Assembly (NCBI GenBank): GCA_949752795.1 | Contig: OX457074.1 | Span: 29,249,980-29,313,979, forward strand | Direction: 5' to 3' | Length of the DNA stretch: 64,000 nt | Source: Hyperoodon ampullatus | Lineage: Eukaryota; Chordata; Mammalia; Artiodactyla; Ziphiidae | Shown: positions 11,216 to 24,900 of the stretch, piece by piece | How the letters are laid out: every line of letters starts with the position of its first letter | Position numbering within the stretch: the first letter of the stretch is position 1 | Position numbers and translations under genes: made by a program | The notes under the pieces: model-generated | The model's database searches: none | What the model was told of the DNA's origin: nothing | What the model saw: only the letters and a program-made list of their open reading frames with translations

Positions 11216-14200
11216 CGATGTGGGCTTTGGATGGTAAGACAAGTATAACCAGCTAATAAACAGGTGATTATTAAAAAGATGATCAGAACATGTTCGGGGA
11301 GAATGTTCAGAGAGTCTAGTCTGGATGGTAAGTTTTCTTGAGAACATAGTGGTTGAAGGGGAACGGGTGAGTTATTCCAAGGTTCAGCTCAGCACATGTT
11401 TAGTGCGCATCCGTTGTGTACCACGTGTTGCATCCTCTTAGTGCTTCTCAAGTCATCATGGCGTATACTTGGCTGAAGGAGGAGGCTGCTTGAGGCTGCT
11501 TGAGGCTTGACTTGTGGGACTTTGGCTGCTGACGTCTCTTTGTGGAGGGCTGAGGGGATGAGTGACTAGAACCTCTTTAGCTGATTCAGGGCATACCACA
11601 GCGCCACGGCACAGTCTTTGAGAAGCTCTGTTCTGAAGGATACAAAGATGAATAAAGCATCATTTCCTCTGACAAGGAGCGAATCATCTAGTAGAGAGAG
11701 TAGGGGCACCAAAACAAGAAAGGAATAATAGGAATTTGAAGGGTGCTGTAAGAGGGGTTCAGACAAGGTGCTTAGGGGTTCAGTGGAGGGAGTGATACTG
11801 CGCCCTTGGGGATGTAAGGGAACACTTCAACTGAGGAGGTGGCATTTAAATTGCGCCACTGTGAAATTGAGGTGCCAGGGCAAGAAGAGGGCATTCTGGA
11901 GGGAAGGGTAGCTTGAGCAAAGGCTGAGGGGTGGTGTTGGAAATGAGGTGGATGTCCGAAAACTGAGTATCCAAATTACCCGGACCCTGGGTTACATGAA
12001 AAAACATAGTGGACAGTGAGGCTGTTGAGAGGTCATGACTGGGTTTTGGAGAATGCATATGATGGATGGTCAGTGAGGAGAAACTAGAGACAGGGTTTTC
12101 AGTCAAGTTCATGGTACTCCTCCAGGTGAGGGATGATGAGTGCCTGAGTTGGTGTGCTTGGGAATGAAAGGAGGTGGTGGAGTCAAGAGATACTTTGGAG
12201 GTTCAACAGAGAGATGTGCTGACTGATTAGGTAGGAGGGGAAGGAACAGTCAGTTCTGTGTCTTAAGTCAGAGATGATGCTGAGGTATTTGTGGTTGGAT
12301 GGCTGGCAGAATGGGACAGCAGGAATACAGAAGTCAGGAGGAAGAGCAGGTCTTAGGGGTTTAGAATAGAGAAGAGACGATTTTGGTTTTGTGTGTTGAG
12401 TTTAAGGAACTAGTAGAAAGGTGAAATCAGAATCTTAACCCTGGAAGGAACAGATGCGGAAGTTCGGGGCCCAGAGGAGCTTGAGGGACCAGTGAGGTCT
12501 CACAGTTAGATAAAGCAGAGTGAAGACTGAAGCTTCGTGATTCCAGTCCAGCACTCTCTTCAGTGCCTCAGACTGAGAAACTTCTCTGCTGTGGTGTTTT
12601 CCTCGCACCCAGGTGTGCTCAATAGGAAGTTGGAAGTGGCAGAGCTTATGTTGGGAGTGAAGAGTTTATTTTTTAATTACATTTTTTTATTATGGAAAAT
12701 TTCAGATGTATAGAAGTGGAAAGGGTATAATCAATCCCACTGTACCCGTTGTTCAAGTTTAATAGTTAGTAATGTTGTTTCATCTGTTTCCTCCCTCTCC
12801 ATCAATTCTATTGAAGCAAATTGGATAAAGTGTTTTGGTGAACTTGAACTCTGGGTATCTGTAGTTAAGGAGAATTGAACAGTTCAGTAGGGTATGTTCT
12901 GAGCTTTCTGGGTGGGGGTGTAGAGTGAACAGAAGTAGCATTAATTGCCAGAATTCCTGGGCAAATCACTTATGTCTTCTGAGCCTTCGTTTGTCTGTGA
13001 GACGGAGGTAATAATGGCAGTGTCACAGAATTACCTGAGATAAGGTGTAGAAAATGCTGTGTGAACTGTGAGCCTGAAGTGTTATGCAGATTTTAGTTGT
13101 TGGTAATAACAGAAAGGTAGTGCTATTCCTTTGGGCTTCTGTGTTGCTGGCATTCAATACATTTTTATTATTCAACAAAGAATTATGTGAGGTACCTGAG
13201 GCTTCAACAGGGAACACAACAGACAAAATCTCAGCTCTCCTGGAACCCATGTTCTAGGTCTGGAGTATAATAGGAAGCTAATACCTTAATAGTGATTAGT
13301 GTGGGCCATGCACTGTTCTGAGTGCTTTCATATTTTACCCTATTTAATTCTTGCAGTAATGCCTTGAAGTGTAGCACTGTTATGATTCCCATTTTGCAGA
13401 TTTGGAAATCAAAGCAGATTTTTAAGCAGATTGCCTCAGGTCACAATGCCAGGATTCAGATTCAGGTAGAGCTGGCTTCAAGCCTATACTCTTACCCCTG
13501 TGCCATTAAAACGCTTTAGCTCATTCATGGTGTACTAGTGTTTGGTACAAATAAAAAAGGTAGGCCCTGATTGAAATTATTCCTAAACAAGTAAGTGTTC
13601 TCTTCTTGTGGGAGAAAAAAAGGACAAAAACAAATGAAAAAAAATGGCAGTACATAGTTCTCTGTGGATGGGGGTATATTAATATTCTTACATAGAAAAG
13701 AATGTTTCTTCCTAACTTTTTATAGGCTTCACCAACTTTCTTGGTTCCTTTAGATACAAATGGCCACCTCAGTGGCACGAAGTCATTTTCCTGCTGGTAC
13801 TTGGGAAGAGTCTCTTCTTGAATGAATCTCCTTCTTGCTTACAATTCTTCTTTTTTCTCCTACTACTCTCTTTCCTTACCTTGGGGCAGTTCCCTTCTCT
13901 GATTTCCCCTGTTGTCTGATCCTCCTTTTCCTCACAGCTGTGGTGTCCCTTCCCAGTCACATCAGCTGCCCATGTTCTCAGGGATTTCCTTCCTTCTGCC
14001 TTTGCCTTCTCTTCCCTAGCCTGCCTCTGTCCGTCTTCTTGGGCCTTACCCTCTGTTGTGGCTCTTCTGAGTTTCTTCAGTGGGACTAACGTCAGGACCA
14101 ATTTCTCGCCTCTGGCTCTGGCTCTGCCCTGCCAGGTTGTGGTTCTCTTTCCTGGGCAGGGAAGATGGGGAAATGGGCAGTGAGGATTCCTTAAGTTTGC

Positions 14201-14274
14201 ATCAGGATTAGGATAGGGCCTCACTCCTTTTAAGGAGGGTTAGGAGGGTATTATGGCTTGCATACCTGTGGGGT
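11216..14274. other. Gene-free stretch with MIR and LINE relics
   Basis: Relics only. Old LINE-like wording lies at about 11,620-12,110 ('caaagatgaataaagcatc', 'ggaggtggcatttaaat'). MIR relics lie at about 12,955-13,070 and 13,265-13,510 ('actgttctgagtgctttcat', 'tttgcagatttggaaatc'). The 151-codon minus-strand frame at 13,769-14,224 is Lys/Arg/Glu-rich low-complexity sequence and is not taken as a gene. Confidence 0.5.
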
Positions 14275-15025
14275 TTTTTTTTGAATATTGTTAAAATATA
14301 CATAACATAAAATTTACCATTTTCATCATTTTAGCATACAATTCAGTGTCATTAAGTGCATTCACATTGTTGTACAACCATCACCACCATCCATCTCCAG
14401 AACTCCATCATCTTCCCTAATTGAAGTCTGTTCTCATTAAACACTAACCCTCCATCCCCCTCTCCCTCAAGCACCTGGCAAACATCATTCTACTTTCTGT
14501 TTCTAAGAATTTGAATAGGGTCCATTCATACCATAGGTACCTCATATAAGTGCACTGATACAATATTTGTCTTTTTGTGACTGGCTAATTTCACTTAGCA
14601 TGTCTTCAAGGTTCATCCATATTGTAGCCTGTGGCAGCATTTTCTTCCTTTTTAAGGCTAAATACTATGCCATTGTATGTAAATACCACATTTCTAAAAA
14701 TCCATCCAGTTTTTGATAGACACTCAGGTTGCTTCCACCTTTTGGCTGTTGTGAATAATGTTGCTGTGAACTTGGGTGTATACATATCTGTTCAGGTCCC
14801 TACTTTCAGTTCTTTCGGGAAATACCCAGAAGTGGAATTGGTAGATCCTTTTGTAATTCTGTGTTTAATTTTTTGAGGAATCCCCATATTGTATTCCATA
14901 GCAGTAGCACCATATTATGTCCACCAGAAATGTAAAAGGGTTCCAATTTCTCCACACCCTCTAAACAGTTATTTTCTATTTTTTTTATAGTAGCCATCCT
15001 AATGGGTGTAAAATGGTAATATATA
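14275..15025 (-). repeat. L1M-type LINE 3'-end fragment
   Basis: A clear reversed 3' end of an old mammalian L1. It runs from 'aaaatatacataacataaaa' through 'gttgcttccaccttttggct' and 'atacccagaagtggaattg' to 'tagccatcctaatgggtg'. It is truncated and non-coding. Confidence 0.85.
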
Positions 15026-16063
15026 CTTGTTTTTAAAGGTGTTTTATGTAGAATAATAGAATTTCAGGACTGGAAATGGTATTAAAGATTTCCGATTCAA
15101 TTGGCTGTAGACAGCAACGAATGTTCTCGTATGTCTTAGCATTTTCACTTCTTTCTCAGTTGGAGAAAGTCATTTTGGGCAGATGGGTCTCCACTGGATC
15201 TTCGGCTCAAGATGAACTATGTCTGACCCAGGCAGGGTACATGGAATGCAGCTTTGCAAGAGATCTGCTCTGCTCTTCTGCCAGTGACTCTCTTTCTTAT
15301 ACTTCTTTACAGTTTCCAACTGTGTCTTCTGGGTTATTTAATCTTCTTTCCAGCTTCTTTAAGGGATAAGTTAATTGTATTCAAATAAACATTCTTATTT
15401 AAATAAAACTAGGTAAGTTAGCAGTTAATGAGCCCAAGATCTGTATAAACTGCTCAGATGATTAAAAGACTGTATTCAATATCAATTTGAAGGAAACCTA
15501 AATATTACTCCTGGATGTTAGCTATAATTCCTTACTATGTAAAATAAGTCATCCCTTTTCAATTTTTTTTTTAAATTTGGAGGAGATGATTTAAGCAGCA
15601 TAAAATAAAATATATTTTATATTTATGAGAAGATTATAACTTCTGGATTAGTTTGGGTTTTGAATCTTTTTTAAGTTAAAGAAAACTGTTAGTTAAATTT
15701 ATATTATGAAAATCTTTATGCCTACAGCAAAGTTGTAAGAATAGTATAATCAATACCCAATTGTTAGCGTTATGTCATAATTTGCCTTGTCTCTCTTTCT
15801 CTGTCAAATAGATAGAATTTTTTTTTTCCTGAGCCAGCTGAAAGTAAGTGGCAGACATCTTAGATGGCATTTCATTCATACTTCATCATGTGTCTCCTAA
15901 GAATGAGGACATAGTTCTTCATAAACATAATACCATTATCTCACTTAAGAAGATAATTCAGTAATACTAATAGTTATACTATCAGATATCAAGTCCATGT
16001 ATAATTTTTTCTATTTCTTCCCAAAATATATTTTATTTCTTTAGTTTGTTTTTGACTCTTTAG

Positions 16064-16350
16064 TTTCTTTTTTTTTAATTAATTTATTTATTTTTGGCTG
16101 CGTTGGGTCTTCGTTGTAATGTGTGGGCTTTCTCTAGTTGCGGCAAGCAAGGGCTACTCTTCATTGTGGTGCACGCGCTTCTCACTGTGTTGGCTTCCCT
16201 TGTTGTGGAGCACGGGCTCTAGGCGTGCGGGCTTCAGCAGTTGTGGCACACGGGCTTAGTTGCTCTGCAGCATGTTGGATCTTCCCGGACCAGGGCTCAA
16301 ACCCGTGTCCCCTGCACTGGCAGGAGGATTCTTAACTACTGCCCCACCAG
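16064..16350 (-). mobile_element. Older CHR-type tRNA-derived SINE
   Basis: A reversed SINE with a degenerate T-rich head ('tttatttttggctgcgttgg'), internal 'gtggagcacgggctctagg', and an end at CTGCCCCACCAG. It is more diverged than the GCGGTACGCGGG class, which fits an older cetartiodactyl subfamily. Confidence 0.75.
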
Positions 16351-16398
16351 TTATTCTTTTATAAAAAAATTATTTCCTCATTTGTTTTTATGTGATGA

Positions 16399-16818
16399 TG
16401 CCTTTATTTATTTATTTTTATTATTGTTTATTTTTGGCTGTGTTGGATCTTTGTTGCTGCGTGTCGGCTTTCTCTAGTTATGGCAAGTGGGGGCTACTCT
16501 TTATTGTGGTGCGCGGAATTCTCATTGTAGTGGCTTCTCTTGTTGCGGAGCACGGGCTCTAAGTGCGCGGGCTTCAGTAATTGCAGCACCCGGGCTCAGT
16601 AGTTGCGGCACACAGGCCTTAGAGTACCGGGCTTCAGTAGTTGCGGCCTGTGGCCTCAGTAGTTGTGGCTCATGGGCTCTAGAGCACAGGCTCAGTAGTT
16701 GTGACGTACGGGCTTAGTTGCTCTGCGGCATGTGGGATCTTCTCGGACCAGGGCTGGAACCCGTGTCCCCTGCATTGCCAGATGGATTCTTAACCACTGC
16801 ACCACCAGGAAAGTCCCA
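16399..16818 (-). mobile_element. CHR-type SINE with internal tandem expansion
   Basis: The same SINE class as its left neighbour, but about 130 bp longer. The segment around 'cagtagttgcggc' is repeated several times between 16,575 and 16,710. It ends at CACCACCAGGAAAGTCCC. Confidence 0.75.
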
Positions 16819-17114
16819 GACATTCCTTTTTTTAATGACAATTTTGAAGAGTCCTGGTTCATGTATTTCATAGACTGTCCTTCAACTTAGGTTTGTGTGA
16901 TGTTCTCCTCATGACTGGAATGGAGCTAGGGTTTTGGGGAAGGAGATATTTACTTTTAATATTTTGTTTCATCTATCTCTCTTGGCTTTTTATATAAGAT
17001 ATTCAGTGCATATAGATATATATTTTAAAAAGTAGGCTTGTAGACTATTATTTTATAATCTGCTTGCTATTTTGTAATCTGCTTGGGATGATGGTGGTCG
17101 TGGTGGTGGTATGC

Positions 17115-17319
17115 TTTTTTTTTTTTTCCTGTATGCGGGCCTCTCACTGTTGTGGCCTCTCCCGTTGTGGAGCACAGGCTCCGAAAGCGCAGGCTCAGCC
17201 GCCATGGCTCATGGGCCTAGCCGCTCCACGGCATGTGGGATCTTCCCGGACCGGGGCACGAACCCGTGTCCCCTGCATCGGCAGGCGGACTCTAAACCAC
17301 TGCACCACCAGGGAAGCCC
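17115..17319 (-). mobile_element. Cetacean CHR-type SINE (first of a pair)
   Basis: Poly-T, then GTATGCGGGCCTCTCACTG, ending in CACCACCAGGGAAGCCC. Fourteen bases separate it from a second copy in the same orientation. Confidence 0.9.
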
Positions 17320-17333
17320 ATTTCTTATTGTAT

Positions 17334-17531
17334 TTTTTTGCGGTACGCGGGCCTCTCACTGTTGTGGCCTCTCCTGTTGTGGAGCACAGGCGCCGGACGC
17401 GCAAGCTCAAGGTCCATGGCTCATGGGCCCAGCCGCTCCACGGCATGTGGGATCTCCCCAGACTGGGGCATGAACCCGTGTCCCCTGCATTGCCAGGCGG
17501 ACTCTCAACCACTGCGCCACCAGGGAAGCCC
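17334..17531 (-). mobile_element. Cetacean CHR-type SINE (second of a pair)
   Basis: A short T-run, then GCGGTACGCGGGCCTCTCAC, ending in CGCCACCAGGGAAGCCC. It has the same orientation as the neighbouring copy. Confidence 0.9.
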
Positions 17532-20017
17532 GGTACACTTTTGTTTTAATTATGCAGTTGGCTCTCTTGCGTTGATTTACATTTTATTTATAAAGCTCCA
17601 CTGCTTTGGATTATGATGTGTTTACAAGGCTACACAGATAATCTGGAAGGGAAAATGAAGAAATACAAATGACAGAAAATATTTTATAATAATAAAATTT
17701 TCTTGGCAAGCAGCAAACTTTTCTCAAAGTCAGTCTTTTAATATAATTTGCTTGCTTCATAAATATGTGTTTTTTGTTTTTTCATATCTTTATTGATTAG
17801 TAAGCATGTTAAATGACTTGGGAGGAATCTCACTCTCTTCAAGAAATACTTTGGAATTATTGATCCACAATGCTGACAGTTCTCAAAAATGGGTCAGGAA
17901 AATCAAAGTAATAGATGGAAAAAAAATCTCAATTTTAGCTGTTGATATAACTTTTCTTGAATTTAGTGTTCTTTTTTATAATTTAAGTGACTAAAACAGA
18001 TGGTGGAAGGTCCATCAAGATATTTATTTTATGTATTTAAAGCATTTTACTTTGCTGTATTGAATTCCATTCATTCTGGAATTTAGGAGAATTTACCTCT
18101 TTATGAAAGAAATTATTGAAAGTAGAAAATGATTGATGACCTTCGCTTCCAGTTTTCTTCTCAATAGACTTAGTCTCTCTTCTAATGCTTCGTGCATACT
18201 CAGTAATTGTATAAGTTTTATAGAAAAATGCAGGTCTGGCTGAATATTAAGCTCAGTACAATAAATAAAGCTTTTTTACTTTGCAGAATATTTTACATGT
18301 GTGTCCCATAGATCCATCAGAGATTCTAGTTTTGGGTAAAGGCAAGTACATTTAAAGACAATACAACATCCCTGTCTATGACATTGGCATTCAAATGAGA
18401 AGTGAATTTGGTTCAGGACAGTTCTTGAAATGCTTAGCATTTAGGTTATTTTAGGTCAACTCTTTCGGAAATTCAATTAGAGTATTTATTGAATGGTTTT
18501 AGTGAGCTGATTGGTTGTCATGTCATGTCATAGATGATATAAAACATGACTCCTATTTCTAAAATAGTTGTGTTGGTCGCATAAGGCATCTTACATGATG
18601 TATTTAATCCAAGATAATGTATGAGTAAGAGGCGGATTATTCTCTAGGAAGTAATTTTGGTTTTGAGAGAGGCATTCTTAGGGAAATAGGCTTTGGTGTG
18701 TTCATTTAGAGCTGGGCAGGATTGAGGTCCGGAGAGAGGAGGGAAAGGATATTTAGGTAGAGGGAAGGGCATTGGCAGAGCCTCAGAGGCCTGACAGTTC
18801 CTGGGGCCTGTGTGGGAATGGTGGGAAAGTTGGGTTGCAGTCAGCCTGTGGGTGCCCTGGATGTTGTTGGGTAATGAGCGTGGCCGTCAGTTTATGGGCG
18901 CCCTCTCTAGAGAAGTCTGTAACTTGCTTCCTCCCTGAGGAAGTGTGACACGCTTCTGCTAGCTGCAGTGTCTTCCCCACAGCTGTGCTGTCTATTGAGG
19001 AGAAGGGGGCCTGCTCTTCCATGGCTTCCTTACTCCTCAGGGTATGGCGTGTGAGTTATTTTAATAATGTATCAATCGGGCTTTTCTTTCTTTTGTCACA
19101 ATGCATTTGCTTTCTAAAGTGGTCTTGTTTTCAGGATAATAATTGGGTTTCCACAGGGAAAATAATAATGTATGAGGCAAATTACTGACTAAAGGCAAAT
19201 TACTGACTTAAAAATTGAATCTCTAATTTTTTTCTAGTAGTTCTTCTTTTGTTTAAATTTTTGTTTTGTTACTTATGTGAAGAAACTTATGGAGAGTAAT
19301 TTCTGCTCAGGTGGATAGTGGTACTGTTTAGCACAGCTGATTTGTCTTCTGAAACTTTTACCAATGCAGTGTGATTCACTCCAGTCAAGTTAATTATGAG
19401 GTACATATTTTTTTCCCCTAATGGAGACAAATATAAAAGACAGAGATACAGAAATCATCTTCAGTTTAGATTGAAGAAATTTTAGTTACTACTGTTTGTT
19501 CCTGCTGTTTGATCACAGTTTATTTTTATTTTTTGAAGTCTGTCTCTAATCAAATAAGATTTAATGTTTTAGAAGTAATAGAGGACCATCACTAAACTAG
19601 TAAGAAAAGTTAATTTAAGGACAATAATTGATTTTTAAAAATATAAAAGTACATTTCTTGACTTGATTTCAATATGATCTGCTGGTATCCTTATACTGTG
19701 GCAGAAGGAAGTCCACAGTGGGACAAGAATGATGTTTACAAATCACCACCCTCATTATCTATTACTGAACATGTCTTAGTCCAGGCCTGTCTGCCTACCA
19801 CCTCTGTGGTACACTGTTGATTTCATTTTTCTTCCAGTGTTTACTTTTGGTCCTGGACCAATTATCTAGCTGTGATGGGATTCTTCAAAAGTGTCCTACA
19901 TTTTGTACTTAGTGAACTAGTGATTGTTCTGTTTGCAGACATTCTTTCTGAGGCTCTACTCTTGCCTCGAAAACCTACATTTGCAGAAAGGGAAATGTGT
20001 AGGTTTTCCTTTGAAAT
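17532..20017. other. Gene-free intron-like DNA
   Basis: No recognisable exon, RNA gene or repeat family apart from general AT-richness. The small open frames show no known similarity. Confidence 0.45.
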
Positions 20018-20298
20018 GTATTTATTTTTTATTTATTTTTGTCTGTGTTGGATCTTCGTTTCTGTGCAAATGCCTTCTCTAGGTGCGGCGAGCAGGGCCC
20101 ACTCCTCATCGTGGTGCGTGGGCCTCTCACTGCCGTGGCCCCTCTTGTTGCAGAGCACAGGCTCCAGAAGCACAGGCTCAGTAGTTGTGGCTCACGGGAT
20201 TAGTTGCTCTGCAGCATTTGGGATCTTCCCAGACCAGGGCTCAATCCCGTGTCCCCTGCACTGTCACGCGGATACTTAACCACTGCCCCACCACTTAT
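20018..20298 (-). mobile_element. Older CHR-type SINE
   Basis: A T-rich head ('tttatttttgtctgtgttgg'), 'gcagagcacaggctccagaa' and the end CACTGCCCCACCAC. It is the first of three adjacent SINE copies in one orientation. Confidence 0.75.
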
Positions 20299-20346
20299 TC
20301 TCTTTTTAAAAAAATTATTTCCTCATTTGTTTTTATGTGATGATGC

Positions 20347-20612
20347 CTTTATTTATTTATTTTTATTATTGTTTATATTTGGCTGTGTTGGGTCTTTGTT
20401 GTTGCGCGCAGGCTTTCTCTGGTTGTGGCAAGTGGGGGCTACTCTTTGTTGTGGTCTGCGGACTTCTCATTGTGGTGGCTTCTCTTGTTGTGGAGCACGG
20501 GCTCTAAGTGTGCGGGCTTCAGTAATTGCAGCACCTGGGCTCAGTAGTTGCGGCACACAGGCCCTAGAGTGTGCGGGCTTCAGTAGTTGCTACGTGTGGC
20601 CTCAGTAGTTGT
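20347..20612 (-). mobile_element. Older CHR-type SINE, partial
   Basis: It resembles the element at 16,399-16,818, including the repeated 'cagtagttgcggc' segment, but lacks the final CCACCAGGGAAG end. It appears interrupted by the next SINE. Confidence 0.65.
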
Positions 20613-20622
20613 GGAAAATACT

Positions 20623-20918
20623 GTATTTATTTTTATTTATTTTTTATTTATTTTTCGCTGAGTTGGGTCTTCGTTTCCGTGCGAGGGCCTTATCTAGCTG
20701 CGGCGAGCAGTAGCCACTCCTCATCGTGGTGCGTGGGCCTCTCACTGCCACAGCCCCTCTTGTTGTGGAGCATAGGATCCAGATGCGCAGGCTCAGTAGT
20801 TGTCCTCCCGGCCCCTGTTGCCCTGTGGCACGTTTGATCCTCCCAGACCTGGTCTCGAACCCGTGTCCCCCCCCGCTGACAGGCAGTCTCTCAACCACTG
20901 CGCCACAAGGGAAGCCCA
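20623..20918 (-). mobile_element. Older CHR-type SINE
   Basis: A T-rich head ('tttatttttcgctgagttgg') and the end GCGCCACAAGGGAAGCCC. The B-box area carries a C-run (CCCCCCCCG) not seen in the other copies. Confidence 0.75.
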
Positions 20919-20999
20919 GGTTTTCTTTTTATTAACAAACTTATCCTTCTTCATTTCTTTCCAGTTTTTAAAAATCGTGTCCATTGTGACATTGAGTTT

Positions 21000-21960
21000 C
21001 ATATTTAAAAATAATTTTAAAATTTTATTCTTAAAATTATCATACAGTAAAACTAACTTTTTTTCTTTTATTCTGTTAATTTAACACGTGTAGTTTGTGC
21101 AACCATCACTACAATCAGAATACAGAATAATATTATCACCACCCAGAATTCCCTGATTCTATCCTTTTATAATTAATTGTCCCCATCCTATAACCTCTGC
21201 AACCACTGACCTTTTCTCCATCCCTATAGTTTTGTCTTTTTGAGAATGTTCTATAAATGCAAACATACATGTAACCTTTTGAGACTGGGTTCTTTTACTC
21301 TGTCTTTGAGATTCATCTAAGTTATTGCATGTATTGAAAGTTTATTCCTTTTTATTACTGAGTAGTTTTCCATTGTCACTCATTAAAGGACATTTGTGTT
21401 GTTTCCAATTTTTAACATTTAGGAATGTTAGGAGCTGCTGTAAACATTTGTGTACAGACTTTTGTGCAAACATAGTTTTCATTTCTCTATTTCTAGGGTA
21501 GCTGTCTCTGGGGAGAGGGGATTGCTGGGTGATATAGTGAGTATATTTTTAACTTTATAAGAAACTGTCAACCCTTTTCCCAGAGTGTCTGTACCATTTT
21601 ATATTCTCCCACTAGCAATGTACGAGAATTCCACCTATTCCACATCACTGACACTATCAGTGATTTTAATTTAGCCATTCTAATAGGTATGTGGTAATAT
21701 CTTTTCATGGTTTTAATTTGCATTTCTCTGATGACTAATGCCATTGGACATCTTTTCATGTGCTTATTTGCCATCATTAGATCCTCTTAGTGGAGTGCCG
21801 TTGAAATCTTTTGCCTAGCTTTTAATTGGGTTGTTTTCTTACTGTTGAGTTTTGAGAATTCTTTATATATTTGGATACAAATCCTTTTTCAGGTATGTGA
21901 TTGGCCGTTGGTTTTTTCTCAGTCTTTAGCTTGGCTTCGTATCCTTCTAACATAATAGTG
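21000..21960 (-). repeat. L1M-type LINE 3'-end fragment
   Basis: A second reversed old L1 end, diverged from the one at 14.3 kb. It includes 'gtgcaaccatcactacaatc', 'gttgtttccaatttttaac' and 'tgcatttctctgatgact'. It is non-coding. Confidence 0.8.
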
Positions 21961-24900
21961 TCTTTCAAAGAGGAAAAAGGTTTAATTTTGAGAAAGTCCA
22001 GTTCATAAATTTTTTTCTTTTTTATATTATACTAAGATGGGTAGATTTTAAAATAAGTTTCTGTTCTATAAAAGTGGTGAAAAGTAACTTAGTGATGGGA
22101 ATGTCCTCATAAAGTTGACTTTGTGGAAGGTGCAAATGTTATTTTCTGGAAAGGTAGTACTAATTAATATACCTCTTAGTCTTGGGAACATCTAGGACTT
22201 TTGTTTAAGCAAAGGATGCAATTGGTTGAGGTTTGTGAGGGTTTTCACACTTTTTCAAAAAATGATAATCACTAATGTGGTTAAATATGTATACTTTCAT
22301 AATGCAGAACTATGTAGGAATTAGTCCTTAAGACTCTTCCAGGGTTAAAATAGTCGTATATTACATTCCCATTTGATGCTTTTGGGAGTGCCTGAGTTTG
22401 AGTTTCTGCTTCACTGGAACAGCATTAGAACTCTGAGTGTAGGTTCCGATTCAGTGTCTTGGCTAAAAGCACGAGCTGCATCAGAATGTCTGCATTTGAA
22501 TCCTGCCTTTTATTTACAGTGTAACTGTGGGTGAGTAACTTAACTTGTCTGTGCTTCAGTTTCCTTATCTGTTAGTGGGAATGATAATAATAACATCCAC
22601 CTTGTAAGGTCATTATGAGGACTCAAGCAGATTACATAATATAGTCATTTCAACGGCCTCTGGCCCACAGTAAGCATTCAGCAAATGGCTCTTGTTATTA
22701 TTATTATTATTATTGCTGAAATAGCTTTATGATAAAATTGTTTAAACAAATGTTTTGGAATATTTTCAAGAGTCAGAATAAGCACATATCACACTAAGTC
22801 ATTTCTCTCCCATGCCCACTTTCTTCTCTTTGCACTTGTTATTATTAATCAATACCTGTGACCAGTGTTTTTAATAATCATGTATATACACACTGTTTTA
22901 CAAGACAGCTATCAGTTCATTCCATTTTTCACATCCTGTGAGGTACTAATCAGATATACACATATACATCAGTTCGCTTCAGCTGCCTGAAATATCAACC
23001 TAAATTGGCTTAAGCTGGAAAGAAATTTGAGTTAGGCTCACCTAACTGCAAAGTCAGGCAGAGCTAGCTGGATTCAGGGCTCAAGTAAAGTCATCAGGAC
23101 TCAGGTTCTCCCCACGAGTCAACTCTTCCTTTTCCTGTATGGACTTCAGTTGTAGGAACTGTATGTTAGAAAATTGGCTGTAGCATATTCACCCCCTGTA
23201 GCCTGTCAGCATTTAGATTCAGCCGGAAAGAGCGCCTGTCTCTTTCCCAGAAGCCTCAGCAAAAGTCTCATGATGTCTCATTGGCTCTTATGGGGTCACA
23301 TGTCTGACCTGGAGCCAATCGCTGTTTGAGGCTGTGAGACTGGGATTGGCCAGTTCTGGTCACGTGGCACCCGTGGTTCTTTGGTGGATTCGATCCCACC
23401 AGAACCACGCTGACTGAGAGACGGGGAGAGGTGCCTACTCTGAGGGAATTTGTGGGCTTTTATTACCAGAAAAAGGGATGGACGCTGGCTGGTCAAACGA
23501 CTAATGTGCTGTTAGGCTCTTTTTGTAGATCGGCAACGGATCACAGGGGTTAATGGATTTGAATTAGACCGGATTTGAATTAGAACCTTGGTTACTGATT
23601 CCAGCTTTTTTGTCTGTGAAGTTACATCCTCCAGGAATGCCGTTCCCCACAGGGGCAGGAGTTTGCAGAAAGTTTGTATTGTGTATTCTTTTGGTGAAAG
23701 TTGGATAATTTTTAACAGGAAGAGAAAGAGTCAAGGCAAATAGGGGTGGCCTTCTCAATGGGTGGACGTGGTGCTTCTTCCCACACTGGTGGGTTTAAGC
23801 GACTCAGCGCCCTTCTCTGGGCCTTTCTGTCCCCATGGCAGAGGCTGTACAAGACCCAGCTTGGTCAGTGTCTGTCCGCTACGTGGCAGGGTTGCATGCT
23901 GTAGACACGGGTGTATCCGTGTATCCTGGCCAAGAGTGTTGGCTACATGGTGAGGTGTGTCTGGTGCTGGCGTTGTATAGAGGTAGTTTCTAGATCTCTG
24001 TGGTTTTTTTATCCCATTTTAGCGTGGCTTGAGACATTGTCTCACTTTGACTTCGGCTGGCAGTTTCTATTTTATGTTTTTCAAGAAGACGCTTGAACTT
24101 CTTCAGGAGTATGTGTAGCCAGGTCATGCTGTTTCCTGAAGAACCAGAGAACAGAGTTACCAGAGACCTGCCTTGTATGGAGAGCTACGCTACAGAAGTA
24201 GCCACAGTGAGGTTCAGGGAGACCGCAGTTAGAAATGAACTGTTGGGACCTGATTAATTGTGGTAGGCATCTTCATATCCAGTGCTGAGGTGGGCACCTG
24301 AGCCTACATATCAGAGACATTAACTCTTGAAATTAAGTCACTTCCCCCCATAGCTCCGGGAGTTAGTAATTCTGTCCCTAATCTCTACTTCTGTGTTACT
24401 TTTATTGAGATATCCCTGGCTAATATGTTTGGTGATTAATGTTGATGGTAGGCTTTGTGATCTCCCCTCAGAGCCAGTTTTAGGGGTTAGCTTGTCTTTG
24501 TCAGCGATGTACAGGTACACTTGTTTCTCCAGTGGCTATTGGAGAGCATAATCATTATTATGATTGCATAATCATAACCATTATTAGTTTACCGAGATGT
24601 TGAAAATGGGTGAAAATAATTCCTCTGTCAAGTAGATAAAGTAGTTACATAGCATGATATTTTATTTTCTATAAATACAGTGTTGTATGTTGAAATCTGT
24701 AAAGTGATTTCCACTTTGTATAAATTGAAAATATGGAATTTTAGTGAAATAACACTAGCTAACACTTACTGAGCACTCACTGTATGCCAGGCATTCTTTT
24801 AAGCACTTTACACGCATTATTTCGCTTAATTCTTAAGTGAAAATAAATAACCATAGGAGGTAGGTATTAGTTGTCTCCTTGCCATTTTAGAGGTGAGCAA

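Noticed and set aside
13769..14224. 151-codon minus-strand frame rich in Lys, Arg and Glu
   Set aside because: Low-complexity composition from a pyrimidine-rich plus strand. It has no splice signals and no known similarity.
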